A DNA stretch of 38,831 nt from Candidatus Peregrinibacteria bacterium (GCA_018662075.1 JABJGX010000090.1:1-38831); one strand, 5' to 3'. Numbered from the stretch's first letter, positions 1 to 9,507 are shown. A program made the numbers and translations. The notes: generated by a model not told the origin, from the sequence alone.

Positions 1-7
1 AAAAGGG

Positions 8-136
8 GACCGCGAACGTTCTAACTAATTGAGCTTTATAGAAAAATACTGGGAGCAGCTTTGTGGGTTTGAACCCTTGACCTGGCTGGACCTATAACCG
101 CGAACGTTCTAAGCAACTGATCCTATAGAAAAATAC
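8..136 (-). repeat. Tandem degenerate tRNA-His-like copies (about 88-bp unit)
   Basis: ccgcgaacgtt occurs at 10 and 98 (offset 88). gaaaaatactggg occurs at 41 and 128 (offset 87). The T-arm gggtttgaacccttgacc is retained at 65-82. The copies lack a matching 5' acceptor strand. Confidence 0.75.
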
Positions 137-214
137 TGGGGCGAGATAAGGGGTTTGAACCCTTGACCTTCCGGACCACAACCGGACGCTCTAACCAACT
201 GAGCTAATCTCGCC
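137..214 (-). tRNA. tRNA-His (GTG anticodon), CCA encoded
   Basis: Reverse complement GGCGAGAT-TAGCTCAGTTGGTTAGAGC-G-TCCGG-TTGTGGT-CCGGA-AGGTC-AAGGG-TTCAAAC-CCCTT-ATCTCGCC-CCA folds as a cloverleaf. The 8-bp acceptor with an extra G-1:C73 pair is the tRNA-His hallmark. The anticodon loop TTGTGGT gives GTG. Confidence 0.93.
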
Positions 215-311
215 ATGTATGAGTGGTAATAGCCGATACTTTGTTTTAATCCACAGAGCGAAGTTGGAAACTGCCTGTCGACCGTAGTTCGCCGGTGCGA
301 ACGAAGGTTGA

Positions 312-327
312 AGCTAATCTCGCCATG
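312..327. repeat. Duplicate of the tRNA-His 5' end (agctaatctcgccatg)
   Basis: Exact 16-bp copy of 202-217, located 110 bp upstream of the intact tRNA in its reading direction. Confidence 0.8.
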
Positions 328-370
328 AGATCGGCAATATCCTACAAGGCAACGCGAGACATGAAAAGCT

Positions 371-2272
371 TTAAGATCCTTGTTTTTCATTATCCTCTGG
401 ACTGTCTTCTACGGGTGGCTTTGGAGTATTTGCCTCAAGAGGCTCAATGTCCTCTGCTTTTATGAAGGCTACAGGTTCATCCATGTCCTCAGGTTCGGGT
501 TCTGGAGCCTCTGTTTCCACTGGTATTTCATTCGGAGTCCCCGGTGTGGCAGAGCCATTCTCTTTACGGCTCTTTACGTTTTCCCTATACCGCTGCCTCT
601 TTTGTCTCTTCTTTTCGCGCTGCCTCTCTTTACGGTCAGCATCTGATGCCGTAGTTGTTGTCATAGACTCCTCTTTAGGAACATCCCCCTGGAGCTCTTC
701 TGGCGGAGGTGCATCCACGGTTTGTCCTACTTCCTCAGCTTTTTCGATACCACCTTGCAGCCAATCTGGTGCCTGAGTCGCGTCAGTAGCAAGTTTTTCA
801 GCAGCAGGTTCCATTGCAGTATGCGTTACATTTGGTGCCGGAGCTTCTGCTACCGGTTCTACAACTGGAGCAACTGCCTCTGGCTCAGGTATAGGTTCTG
901 CTACTGGTTCTGCTTTAGGTGCAAGCCACTCTGGTGCTGTAGTTGGCTCTGGTGATGGTGGAATAATTTCTGCTTCTACCACTGGGGCAGGAGTCACAAC
1001 TTCTGGTGCTGGACTCGCAACCGGTGTTTCGACTGGGGTTACTACAGTGGGTTCAGTGTGGATCTCCATTGGTGGAGCACTTTCTGCCACAGTTTCTTTT
1101 GGAGTCTTTACTATTGCACCCTCTGCTTTTTCCAAACTCTTTTCGAGTGAGAATCCTTTCTTCTTTACCTTACTAAAGATGAATATCCCAGCAGCACCGA
1201 CTGCAGCAGAAATAAGAAGGATAAGAATCAGCTTAAAAATGAGTCCCAAGATAGACCCACCATCAGATTTTTTCTTTTCAGGCTTTTTAGGATCTACTAC
1301 TTCTGGACCTGTTTCAGTTTCTTCTTTCATTCTGTTTATAACGATACTATCGGAAACGGTTGTCTGCACTTGTCCTGTTTTTAGATCTCGAATTTCTACA
1401 CTGATGTCATAATTTCCAGACTCTGCAAACATATGAATAGGCTTGTCGAGCATACTCTGTTGACCATCACCAAAGTTCCAGAGGAGCAGGACATTGCTTT
1501 TTACTTCGCTATCCATCTGAAGACCAAATTGCACTTCTCCATTATCACTTTTAAGCACTTGAATACGCATGCCATCTGGAGCCTCTTCTAGTGCTACATC
1601 TTCTCCATATTCACCACCTCTCCTAAAGGAAATATTTTCAAATTGAGTTTCATTGTTATCAAATAAGACACCAAGTCTCATTCCAGGAATTGTGCTATTT
1701 GCGATCCAGAGGTAGAGGGGATTTCCTTCAGACCGAAACAAAGTATTTTTTGTATCGTCATCATTTTCTGGATTTCCATCATTATTACTGTCACGACTTG
1801 TATCTGTATCAATAGCGATAACTTTGATATCTGTGCGCTCCGGCGAAATTTTGATGACATCTGTGCTTCGGCCAAGAGCAATAGTTCCATTCTGCATGGC
1901 AGGGATATATGTGGCGATGGCATTGGAATTCGTTGTGTTTTCCTCATAGCCTGGTTTTCTATCTAGGACAGAGAGGGTAAATGTCTTTCTGATGGCTTCA
2001 TTATTTACAGAAGTCTCTGCAGAGAGCTGAAAGCTTCCAGGCTGAGAAATACGTGTACGGAACACAGGGTCCCGGTTTGCCTCTATGAATTCACCATTCT
2101 GTGTAAGCACCCAGCTTGTCTTTCCAAGGCCACCAACACCCTGCATTTCAAAGATTCCACCAACAGGTACTGTCAGTACCTGTTGGCTTGTACCAAGCTG
2201 TGCAAGCACACCAGACCCTGCAATGGTTACCACTGCAAGAGCAGACGCGATAGAGGAGGTTCGAATATTCAT
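371..2272 (-). CDS. PKD-domain-like membrane protein with Pro/Ala/Glu-rich and basic cytoplasmic tail
   Basis: Signal-like N-terminus MNIRTSSIASALAVVTIAGSGVLA. PKD-like LLWNFGDGQQSM...HMFAESGNYDISVEIRD. One TM (GLIFKLILILLISAAVGAAGIFIF). Start inferred at 2272 because of the TAATG coupling with the upstream gene. Confidence 0.8.
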   Translation of the reverse strand: MNIRTSSIASALAVVTIAGSGVLAQLGTSQQVLTVPVGGIFEMQGVGGLGKTSWVLTQNGEFIEANRDPVFRTRISQPGSFQLSAETSVNNEAIRKTFTLSVLDRKPGYEENTTNSNAIATYIPAMQNGTIALGRSTDVIKISPERTDIKVIAIDTDTSRDSNNDGNPENDDDTKNTLFRSEGNPLYLWIANSTIPGMRLGVLFDNNETQFENISFRRGGEYGEDVALEEAPDGMRIQVLKSDNGEVQFGLQMDSEVKSNVLLLWNFGDGQQSMLDKPIHMFAESGNYDISVEIRDLKTGQVQTTVSDSIVINRMKEETETGPEVVDPKKPEKKKSDGGSILGLIFKLILILLISAAVGAAGIFIFSKVKKKGFSLEKSLEKAEGAIVKTPKETVAESAPPMEIHTEPTVVTPVETPVASPAPEVVTPAPVVEAEIIPPSPEPTTAPEWLAPKAEPVAEPIPEPEAVAPVVEPVAEAPAPNVTHTAMEPAAEKLATDATQAPDWLQGGIEKAEEVGQTVDAPPPEELQGDVPKEESMTTTTASDADRKERQREKKRQKRQRYRENVKSRKENGSATPGTPNEIPVETEAPEPEPEDMDEPVAFIKAEDIEPLEANTPKPPVEDSPEDNEKQGS

Positions 2273-2655
2273 TATTTTATTATTGAGGTAATGAGCCAAA
2301 CAATTGCGCTAGCAAATAGAATGATAATTAACCCAATGATCGTATAGAAAATAATTTTTTTCGCCTTGTCCTTAGTCGATTCCTCACCCCCACTTACGAC
2401 AAGCATGATGCCAGCAATGACAATAACAATCACAGCAACGAGGCCCATGTACGAAAGAACAAGACGTAAGAGGGCTAGTATAGTTAATCGCAAGTCTCCA
2501 TTGGAAATTCCAAGGATTGCTTGTGCCTGATCAATACCTCCAACAATTCCCGGTCCTTGATACACCTGAGCAATAACGACCTCTGGAAATATTCCAACAA
2601 GGAATCCAGTGACGATAGCAAGTAATACAGTAGGGGGCGCGAAGAGTTTTTTCAT
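2272..2655 (-). CDS. T4SS pilin-like (VirB2/TrbC-type) small membrane protein
   Basis: Cleavable signal, then two hydrophobic segments with VVSGGEESTKDKAKKIIFYTIIGLIIILFASAIVWLITSIIK, typical of pilin-like proteins of CPR genomes. Confidence 0.7.
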   Translation of the reverse strand: MKKLFAPPTVLLAIVTGFLVGIFPEVVIAQVYQGPGIVGGIDQAQAILGISNGDLRLTILALLRLVLSYMGLVAVIVIVIAGIMLVVSGGEESTKDKAKKIIFYTIIGLIIILFASAIVWLITSIIK

Positions 2656-2723
2656 GTATGTTTTTGTTATGTATGTTTCATACTATTATAGCTTATTCCG
2701 CTCTTCAGCGCTACCCTAAGGGC

Positions 2724-3716
2724 ATGAGACCAGACCGACTTCAGGTATTACTGGCAGATGCAAAAACAGATGCCTTTCTCGTTTCGAACCTTACAAATAT
2801 TTTGTACCTGTCTGGTGTGAGCGTAAGTGCTGGTTTTGTACTAATAAAAGCCAAAAAGTCTATATTATTTGTTGATGGTCGATATGCAGAGAAGGCAAAA
2901 GGCACTGTACGGAAGGGCATTTCAGTACTCGATATTGAGAAGATAGCTCAAGAGCTAAAAACAGTAAAAAACTGCGGCTTTGAGGCATCTGATGTAACAG
3001 TGGATAGACTTTCGAGGTGGAAGCGGAATTTCTTGAACACAAAATTTGTACAAAAAAAGGGAATAGTGGAAGAATATCGCAGAACAAAAGATAAAGATGA
3101 AATACGTCATTTTAAGAAGGCACAGCGGATAACCAATGATTTGATGACGAGGATTCCATCGTCACTAAAACAGGGGGTTACAGAAATGCAAATAGCCTGG
3201 ATGCTAGAGGCATTAGCAAGAGAGCTCGGGGCTGAGGGGCTCTCTTTTGATGCGATTGTTGGCTTTGGATCAAACTCATCACGGCCGCATCATAGCCCGA
3301 CAAATCGTAAGTTTAAGAAGGGTGATATGGTTCAAATCGATGTTGGTGCAAAGGTAAACGGGTACTGCGCAGATCAAAGCAGAGTATTTTTTACAGGGCC
3401 AAAGACTAAGCTACAAGAAAAGGTTTTTATAGCATTAGGTAGGGCTAAAAAGGAATCAGAAGCAGCGATAAAACCTGGGGTTACAAACCATGAGTTAGAC
3501 AAGATATCACGAAGTGTACTGAAGGAATATGACCTAGAGAAATACTTCATACATAGCCTTGGACACGGTGTAGGGCTAGATATCCATGAGGGGATTACGC
3601 TTTCGCAGAAGGCAAAAAAGACACCTCTACTGAAGAATGAAATCATAACCATAGAGCCAGGTGTCTACATCCCTGGAAAGTTTGGTATGAGGCTCGAAGA
3701 TGAGGTTATAGTATAG
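2724..3716 (+). CDS. M24 family Xaa-Pro aminopeptidase/dipeptidase
   Basis: M24 pita-bread motifs: DVGAKVNGYCADQSRVFF, HSLGHGVGLDIHE, ITIEPGVYIPGKFGMRLEDEV. Start inferred at MRPDRLQ. Confidence 0.9.
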   Translation: MRPDRLQVLLADAKTDAFLVSNLTNILYLSGVSVSAGFVLIKAKKSILFVDGRYAEKAKGTVRKGISVLDIEKIAQELKTVKNCGFEASDVTVDRLSRWKRNFLNTKFVQKKGIVEEYRRTKDKDEIRHFKKAQRITNDLMTRIPSSLKQGVTEMQIAWMLEALARELGAEGLSFDAIVGFGSNSSRPHHSPTNRKFKKGDMVQIDVGAKVNGYCADQSRVFFTGPKTKLQEKVFIALGRAKKESEAAIKPGVTNHELDKISRSVLKEYDLEKYFIHSLGHGVGLDIHEGITLSQKAKKTPLLKNEIITIEPGVYIPGKFGMRLEDEVIV

Positions 3717-3770
3717 ATGTTAGGTATACTTGGCAGTCAACTGTTGCACTTTCCTGTATACTAATATGAT

Positions 3771-5177
3771 TTGAAAATACAAAAACAAAATATCTATCGG
3801 ACAAAAGAGCTACGAGTGCCACGGCACATCGTCATCCTGCTTAGCATGATTGCAGTTTTTCTACCATATCATACATACAGTAATCCAGTTATTCATACCG
3901 AGCCGTATACACAGGAGTTTATTATTACTGCGTACTACTCACCATTGTCTAACCAATGTTGCTATGTAAAAGGGGGAGAGTTTGCAGACAAGATTTTAAA
4001 TGGACAGGGGATTGCAGGAGCAGATGGGACGGGGGTCTACCCTGGAATGATTGCAGCTCCTAGTTCGTATCCTTTTGGAACGGTTATATCACTTCCTGGA
4101 TTTGGGACACTGAAGGTGCATGATAGAGGCGGTGCTATTAATGAGCTTGGTAATGGAAAGCATCGGCTAGATATCTGGGCAGGACATGGAGAGGAAGGAC
4201 TTGCAAGAGCCCTAGCCTTAGGCGTTCAACATGTAAAAGGAACAGTGTACCCTAATGCCTCGGGTCAGCCTGAAGTACAGTTCGATCTTGCAAATTTACC
4301 TGCGCCTATCGATGAACTTCGTAGGTACTTTGTTGAGAAGGATAACCTACTTGCACTCCGCCCTAAGGTTGGTGACAGAGGGCTCTCTGTGTACTTACTA
4401 CAAAACTATCTACATGAAATTGGATACTTAAAAAGAGGGCCAACAGGTTTCTTTGGAGAGCAGACGAAGCAAAGCTGGCATACATTCCTCAGGGACTATC
4501 AATTGCAAATTGCAGATGGATTGGACGCAAAATCTGCAGCATTTGTTTTAGGTGTTCAAAAGAGGCAAGGAGCTAAAGAGCCCTTCGCAAAGTACATAGA
4601 TCCAGATGCATCGGAAAGTTCTATTGCAGAAGCACAGAGGCTACTTAGGTTTCTTGGCTACTATAAGGGCCGAACGAACGGTGTCTATGATGACAACCTG
4701 TTCGCATCTATCCTGAAATTCCAGCAAAAACACGCTTTAGTAGGTACAGCTGAAGACATTGGAGCAGGTCGAATTGGACCACTGACAAGCCGCGCTATAA
4801 GAGCAGAGTGGGACAGGCAGATTGTTGCCAGTCATGCAGATCGATATTTAGATCTCCATACTATCGACGTAAAACTTTCAGAGAAGGGGAATCGTCTAAA
4901 GCAGTTCCTTGGAGATGACTACAATGGTGGCCAAGTCCGCTTGCTACAACAGGCTCTTTCAGACCTTGGTTTCTTCGATGCAAAAAAGATTAACGGCAAC
5001 TTTGGACCAATGACCAAAGAAGCAGTGACTGCTTATCAGTTTGATAGAGAAATTATTATGTCAATGTCAGATACCGGAGCAGGGTATGTAGGTCCTACGA
5101 CACTGCGGTCTTTGCGCTCTGATCAGCGAAATATTCTCTATAGGCTTGTTAGAGCTGAAGGATGGAATGCACTATAA
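3771..5177 (+). CDS. 3D-domain (double-psi beta-barrel) protein with peptidoglycan-binding-like repeats
   Basis: 3D motif ...VISLPGFGTLKVHDRGGAI...HRLDIWAG. At least three PG_binding_1-like repeats (VYLLQNYLHEIGYL..., AQRLLRFLGYYKGRTNGVYD..., VRLLQQALSDLGFFDAKKINGNFGPMTKEAV). TTG start. Confidence 0.85.
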   Translation: MKIQKQNIYRTKELRVPRHIVILLSMIAVFLPYHTYSNPVIHTEPYTQEFIITAYYSPLSNQCCYVKGGEFADKILNGQGIAGADGTGVYPGMIAAPSSYPFGTVISLPGFGTLKVHDRGGAINELGNGKHRLDIWAGHGEEGLARALALGVQHVKGTVYPNASGQPEVQFDLANLPAPIDELRRYFVEKDNLLALRPKVGDRGLSVYLLQNYLHEIGYLKRGPTGFFGEQTKQSWHTFLRDYQLQIADGLDAKSAAFVLGVQKRQGAKEPFAKYIDPDASESSIAEAQRLLRFLGYYKGRTNGVYDDNLFASILKFQQKHALVGTAEDIGAGRIGPLTSRAIRAEWDRQIVASHADRYLDLHTIDVKLSEKGNRLKQFLGDDYNGGQVRLLQQALSDLGFFDAKKINGNFGPMTKEAVTAYQFDREIIMSMSDTGAGYVGPTTLRSLRSDQRNILYRLVRAEGWNAL

Positions 5178-5272
5178 GAACGTAGTTTGAAAAAATAAGA
5201 ATTGCTTCTTGATGAAATATTGTTCAAGGTGCATACATCAAATATTTACTTGTTGTTTTAGGCCTTCTTTTT

Positions 5273-6277
5273 TTGCCAACTTCTGTTATGGCAGAAGACA
5301 ATTATGCAACGCGTAGAGATGGGTTCTTAACGATGTGGGAAAGTATTTCTCGTCCTGCGTATGAACGCCGTGTTAACTATGATGATATAGAAGAAGGGGA
5401 TAGAGGCTACCTCGAAATTAACTATGCTCGTAGTAGAAAAATCCTGGAGGAAGAGACAATGTTTTACCCAGATGAGCCACTGCTCATGAAGCATGCATTA
5501 CTGTGGTTATTTAGAACACGAAATATTCGGGAGCTACCAGATATGCAACCAGAAACACTTGCTTCCATGATCTCAGATTATCCAATTGTAGAAGAGGACA
5601 GGGATCTTACAGGAAGGACCAATAAGCAAGAACTCCTTACGATGATGCGAAAATTAGACCAAATGCTCGTAAAAGAGGTTCATGAAGTAAGTTTCTATGC
5701 AGATGACTTCCACGGTAGAGGTACTGCATTTGGCGAAACCTTTGATATGAATGACATTACAGCAGCGCACAGGTCTTTTCCTCACGATACTCTCGTTAAA
5801 GTTACCAATGTCGATAACGATAAGTCAGTCATTGTGAGGATAAACGACAGAGGGCCATATGTGCATGGTAGGGATATGGACCTAAGCAAAGCTTCATTCC
5901 TAGAGATTGCGCCACAGGGCCAAGGTGTACTGAGAGCGACATTTGAAAGGTTAGGGAACGTAGAGATGGTTACTTCTTGCGAACAGCGCCAGCAGGTATT
6001 TCAAAAAAGAATCACCAGAGATATCAGATTTTTTAGGGGTGTCCCCCATACATTTACCATTGGGAATCCATTAGTATTGCAAAGCACTAAGCCATTTGTA
6101 GTGCAAAGTATAGTGTTCCCAGATGGTCAGAATCTTCGTATACAAGACTTTGTGAACCCGAAGGAGAAATACCAATTCTCGCCAGATATGACAGGAAGGT
6201 ACTCTATATTCGTTGGTGATACTCTTGGGCATATCCGTGAAATGAGGATGAATGTGTCGTCGTGCGTTTTGCCTTAG
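5273..6277 (+). CDS. RlpA-like double-psi beta-barrel protein (start uncertain, probably further upstream)
   Basis: RlpA core GTAFGETFDMNDITAAHRSFPHDTLVKVTNVDNDKSVIVRINDRGPYVHGRDMDLS. Upstream in-frame codons encode a signal peptide (IKYLLVVLGLLFLPTSVMA) without ATG/GTG/TTG before it. Confidence 0.82.
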   Translation: MPTSVMAEDNYATRRDGFLTMWESISRPAYERRVNYDDIEEGDRGYLEINYARSRKILEEETMFYPDEPLLMKHALLWLFRTRNIRELPDMQPETLASMISDYPIVEEDRDLTGRTNKQELLTMMRKLDQMLVKEVHEVSFYADDFHGRGTAFGETFDMNDITAAHRSFPHDTLVKVTNVDNDKSVIVRINDRGPYVHGRDMDLSKASFLEIAPQGQGVLRATFERLGNVEMVTSCEQRQQVFQKRITRDIRFFRGVPHTFTIGNPLVLQSTKPFVVQSIVFPDGQNLRIQDFVNPKEKYQFSPDMTGRYSIFVGDTLGHIREMRMNVSSCVLP

Positions 6278-6375
6278 CGAAGCTCTGAGAAGCCAATCTG
6301 ACCTATTCAGCAAGTTCAAATTCTGCTATAATAGAGGGATTTACTGTATCCTACGTTCAACCCTTTTAAGACCAC

Positions 6376-8973
6376 ATGGTTTCGTTTCTCCGCTTTGCAT
6401 CCTGGCCCATTCTCTGGCTCTCAGCCATTGTTCTGATTACTGTTACCACAGATGGCTTTTGGCGTTCTCTTGGGAGGGAATTTTTAAGTGCTCCTTTTAC
6501 ATTTATTTTTACTATTGTATTGCTCTACGGAATATGGAGAGTGTCGCGAAAGTTTTTTCGTTATTGGTATGCAATCCGAAATGCAAAATCACTTGTTGCT
6601 CTGAAGGTCTTACTACCACGGAAAGAATCTAAGATCGACCAGGATAAGCGAACAGAAAAAGACTTCAAAGAAAAGATCGCAATGATGGAACAACTGTTCC
6701 GCGCACTGTGGGAAATTAAAGCGTTGAACTTACAACAAATGATCCACTTCTGGTTCTTCAGGTATCTTCCAATTAGCTTCGAGATGTATGTCGTAAAAGG
6801 CCAGTTGACTATGTACGTTGTGACAAAAGAAAACTTACTTTCCATTGTAGAAAAGCAGATCACAGCATTTTATCCAGATGCAGAGGTGACACTGCAGGAG
6901 ACCCCAGAGATATGGCCAAAAGGAACTCATCTAATGGCATACAATATGGTGCAACAAAAACCATTTCAGTATCCTATTCGGTATTACGAGCAAATGCAGG
7001 ATGACCCTTTGAATGGAATTGCAAACGTACTGAGTAAGATGGATGCAGATGAAACTGCGTGTATTCAGATTGTCGTAACACCATCATTCAGTGGCAAGTG
7101 GAACAAGAAAGCAAAACTTTTTGCCTCTGCTGCGTTTAAGGGAAAGAAAACACATTGGCTTAGTAAGATTCCAGGTTTAAAAATGTTTGGAAATATTGTT
7201 TCCGGTATAGCGACTGGTGATACAGGAAATATGGCTCCAGGCGCAAAAGAAGGGGACTCCTTTGTACGTATGATTGCACCAGAAGAAGAATTATATAAGC
7301 GCATGGGTGAGAAAGCAGGTATGAGCTTTTACCATTCATCTATTCGCATTTTTGCATCGACTGCTAGTATGCAGCGTTCTCAAGAGATTACGAATAACAT
7401 GCAGATTGCGTTTAATGCATTTAAAGACTTATACGGAAATGTTCTGCAAAACAGACGTATGTATGTCGACTTCTTCCCTCTTAACTGGAATGCAAAAATC
7501 CTACATAAGCTGTGGAAGAATCGTATTAATGGTTTTGCTCACAAGAAGTCTTTACTAGTAGAGAAGGAGTTGGCAGGACTCTTCCACTTCCCAGATAGTC
7601 GTTATAACTCAATGCCGATTATCCAATGGGTTGCATCGAAAATGCTTCCGCCACCACCAGCCCCTCCTACAGAAGGAATACTGCTTGGGCACAATAGGTA
7701 TCGTGCGAAGGATACAGAGATCAGATTCTTGCCTAAAGACCGTACGCGTCATCATTACATCATTGGTAAATCTGGTACTGGTAAATCTGCATATATTAGC
7801 TGGATGTCACGTCAGGATATCGCAAACGGTGAAGGTGTCTGTATGATCGACCCACATGGAGACCTTATTGAAGACGCCCTTGCACATGTGCCGAAAGAGC
7901 GTGCAAAAGACATTGTTGTATTCGATCCATCAGACATGGACCGGCCAATGGGTCTAAACCTTCTAGAGGCAACGACACCAGAAGAGAAAGACAGAGCATC
8001 TTTGGATGCCATGGAAATTTTCATTAAGCTCTTTGGTAACGAGATCTTCGGTCCACGTATTCAGCACTACTTCCGTAATGGATGTCTGACACTTATGGAT
8101 GACGAAGAGGAGGGCGCAACAATCCTCGATGTCCCTCGTATGTTTGTCGATGAAGACTTCCAGCGTTATAAGGTTAGCAAGTGTCGAAACGCTGTGGTCC
8201 GTAGTTTCTGGACGAATGAAATGGCAAAAACTGGTCAGCGTGAAAAAGAAGAGATGATCCCATACTTTAGTTCAAAGTTTGGACCATTCATTACGAATAC
8301 AACAATGCGAAATATTATCGGTCAGCCAAAGAGTGCTTTTGATATCCGTAAGATTATGGATGAAGGAAAGGTGCTACTGGTAAATCTCTCTAAGGGAAAG
8401 ATTGGTGATACCAATGCACAGCTCCTTGGTCTGATCTTTGTAAACAAGATCAATATGGCTGCAATGGGAAGAGCAGATATGCCGAAAGAAGATAGGAAAC
8501 GTTTCTACTTATATGTGGATGAGTTCCAGAATTTTGTAACAGATGCCTTCGCCACTATTCTTTCAGAGGCTCGTAAGTATGAACTAGGTCTTATCATGGC
8601 TCACCAATTTATCGGACAACTAGTGGAAGGTAGCGGAGCAGATAGTGGGAAGCTACGAGATGCCGTCTTTGGTAACGTCGGTACTATTAGCTCGTTTAAG
8701 ATTGGTGCTGAAGACGCCGAGTACATGGCAAAGGAAATGGCACCGGTACTTTCAGAGCAGGATGTTATCAATGTCCCGAACTTCCAATGTTACACAAAGT
8801 TGAATATCAACAACGTGACATCAAGGCCCTTTAGCTTGAATACTATTTATGATGAGTCTGCTCGTAACGAGAAGCTCGGAGGTCTCATCAAAGAATACAG
8901 CCGAATGAAATACGGTCGAAAGAAGATCTTCGTAAACCAAGAGATCGAAGACCGCATCGGAATTGTCGACTAG
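6376..8973 (+). CDS. VirD4/TraG-like conjugative-type ATPase (type IV secretion DNA-binding domain)
   Basis: N-terminal TMs, Walker A HHYIIGKSGTGKSAYI, MIDPHGDLIEDAL, Walker B-like FYLYVDEFQNFVTDAFATILSEARKYELGLIMAHQF. Confidence 0.85.
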   Translation: MVSFLRFASWPILWLSAIVLITVTTDGFWRSLGREFLSAPFTFIFTIVLLYGIWRVSRKFFRYWYAIRNAKSLVALKVLLPRKESKIDQDKRTEKDFKEKIAMMEQLFRALWEIKALNLQQMIHFWFFRYLPISFEMYVVKGQLTMYVVTKENLLSIVEKQITAFYPDAEVTLQETPEIWPKGTHLMAYNMVQQKPFQYPIRYYEQMQDDPLNGIANVLSKMDADETACIQIVVTPSFSGKWNKKAKLFASAAFKGKKTHWLSKIPGLKMFGNIVSGIATGDTGNMAPGAKEGDSFVRMIAPEEELYKRMGEKAGMSFYHSSIRIFASTASMQRSQEITNNMQIAFNAFKDLYGNVLQNRRMYVDFFPLNWNAKILHKLWKNRINGFAHKKSLLVEKELAGLFHFPDSRYNSMPIIQWVASKMLPPPPAPPTEGILLGHNRYRAKDTEIRFLPKDRTRHHYIIGKSGTGKSAYISWMSRQDIANGEGVCMIDPHGDLIEDALAHVPKERAKDIVVFDPSDMDRPMGLNLLEATTPEEKDRASLDAMEIFIKLFGNEIFGPRIQHYFRNGCLTLMDDEEEGATILDVPRMFVDEDFQRYKVSKCRNAVVRSFWTNEMAKTGQREKEEMIPYFSSKFGPFITNTTMRNIIGQPKSAFDIRKIMDEGKVLLVNLSKGKIGDTNAQLLGLIFVNKINMAAMGRADMPKEDRKRFYLYVDEFQNFVTDAFATILSEARKYELGLIMAHQFIGQLVEGSGADSGKLRDAVFGNVGTISSFKIGAEDAEYMAKEMAPVLSEQDVINVPNFQCYTKLNINNVTSRPFSLNTIYDESARNEKLGGLIKEYSRMKYGRKKIFVNQEIEDRIGIVD

Positions 8974-9396
8974 CTACTTCTTAGCAATCTTGCGCATCGC
9001 AGCCTTATACTCTTTTTCTTCGTTGATCTCTTTTTTGATTTCTTTCAGTTCCCAACTCAGCATCATAGTAACTGCGGTACGCAAGGTAATAATTGCCGCT
9101 AGCTTTCCAAGTTCATCCCATGTTGGCTGCATGATAGATTCGATAATATCTTTCCCAACAAGGAACTCGAGCCCAAGGGCTAAGTGCTTTCCAAGTTCAA
9201 TACGGATGTGCGGAAGGTGATTCTGTCTTCGAATGCTTGATAGCATAAAGTGGATTGCACTTTTTATTCCTCCGTATGCCATGATCATTACTCCAATGTA
9301 CCCAATGATACTTGCTACAAAAACCGAGAGGGCCTCAAGACTGGTTGTGACAAGGATAAGATCGTGAATAAGATTCGTGTTTTCTATAACTAGCAT
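8974..9396 (-). CDS. DUF1622-family membrane protein
   Basis: IGYIGVMIMAYGGIKSAIHFM...IRIELGKHLALGLEFLVGKDIIESI...AAIITLRTAVTMMLSWELKEI matches the DUF1622 pattern. Confidence 0.8.
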   Translation of the reverse strand: MLVIENTNLIHDLILVTTSLEALSVFVASIIGYIGVMIMAYGGIKSAIHFMLSSIRRQNHLPHIRIELGKHLALGLEFLVGKDIIESIMQPTWDELGKLAAIITLRTAVTMMLSWELKEIKKEINEEKEYKAAMRKIAKK

Positions 9397-9507
9397 TGTA
9401 CCATTTTTACCCTTTTTACGCTACTGCTTAATTTCTACAGATAGCCTTGCAAGCAGCCTTGCATAACCGTAATCTACTCGCACTATACTTCGATTCCCTC
9501 AGTACAA

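Noticed and set aside
109-390. 93-aa minus-strand ORF at the left edge
   Set aside because: Is a translation of the tRNA-His gene and its degenerate copies.
6376-8973. Active conjugative or mobile element based on the VirD4/TraG-like ATPase
   Set aside because: No relaxase, integrase, transposase or att repeats nearby; surrounding genes are housekeeping, so an integrated element is not supported.
9442-9464. Short direct repeat agccttgca x2 upstream of the YbaB-like gene
   Set aside because: Only 9 bp, two copies, no palindromy; may be chance, insufficient for a regulatory call.
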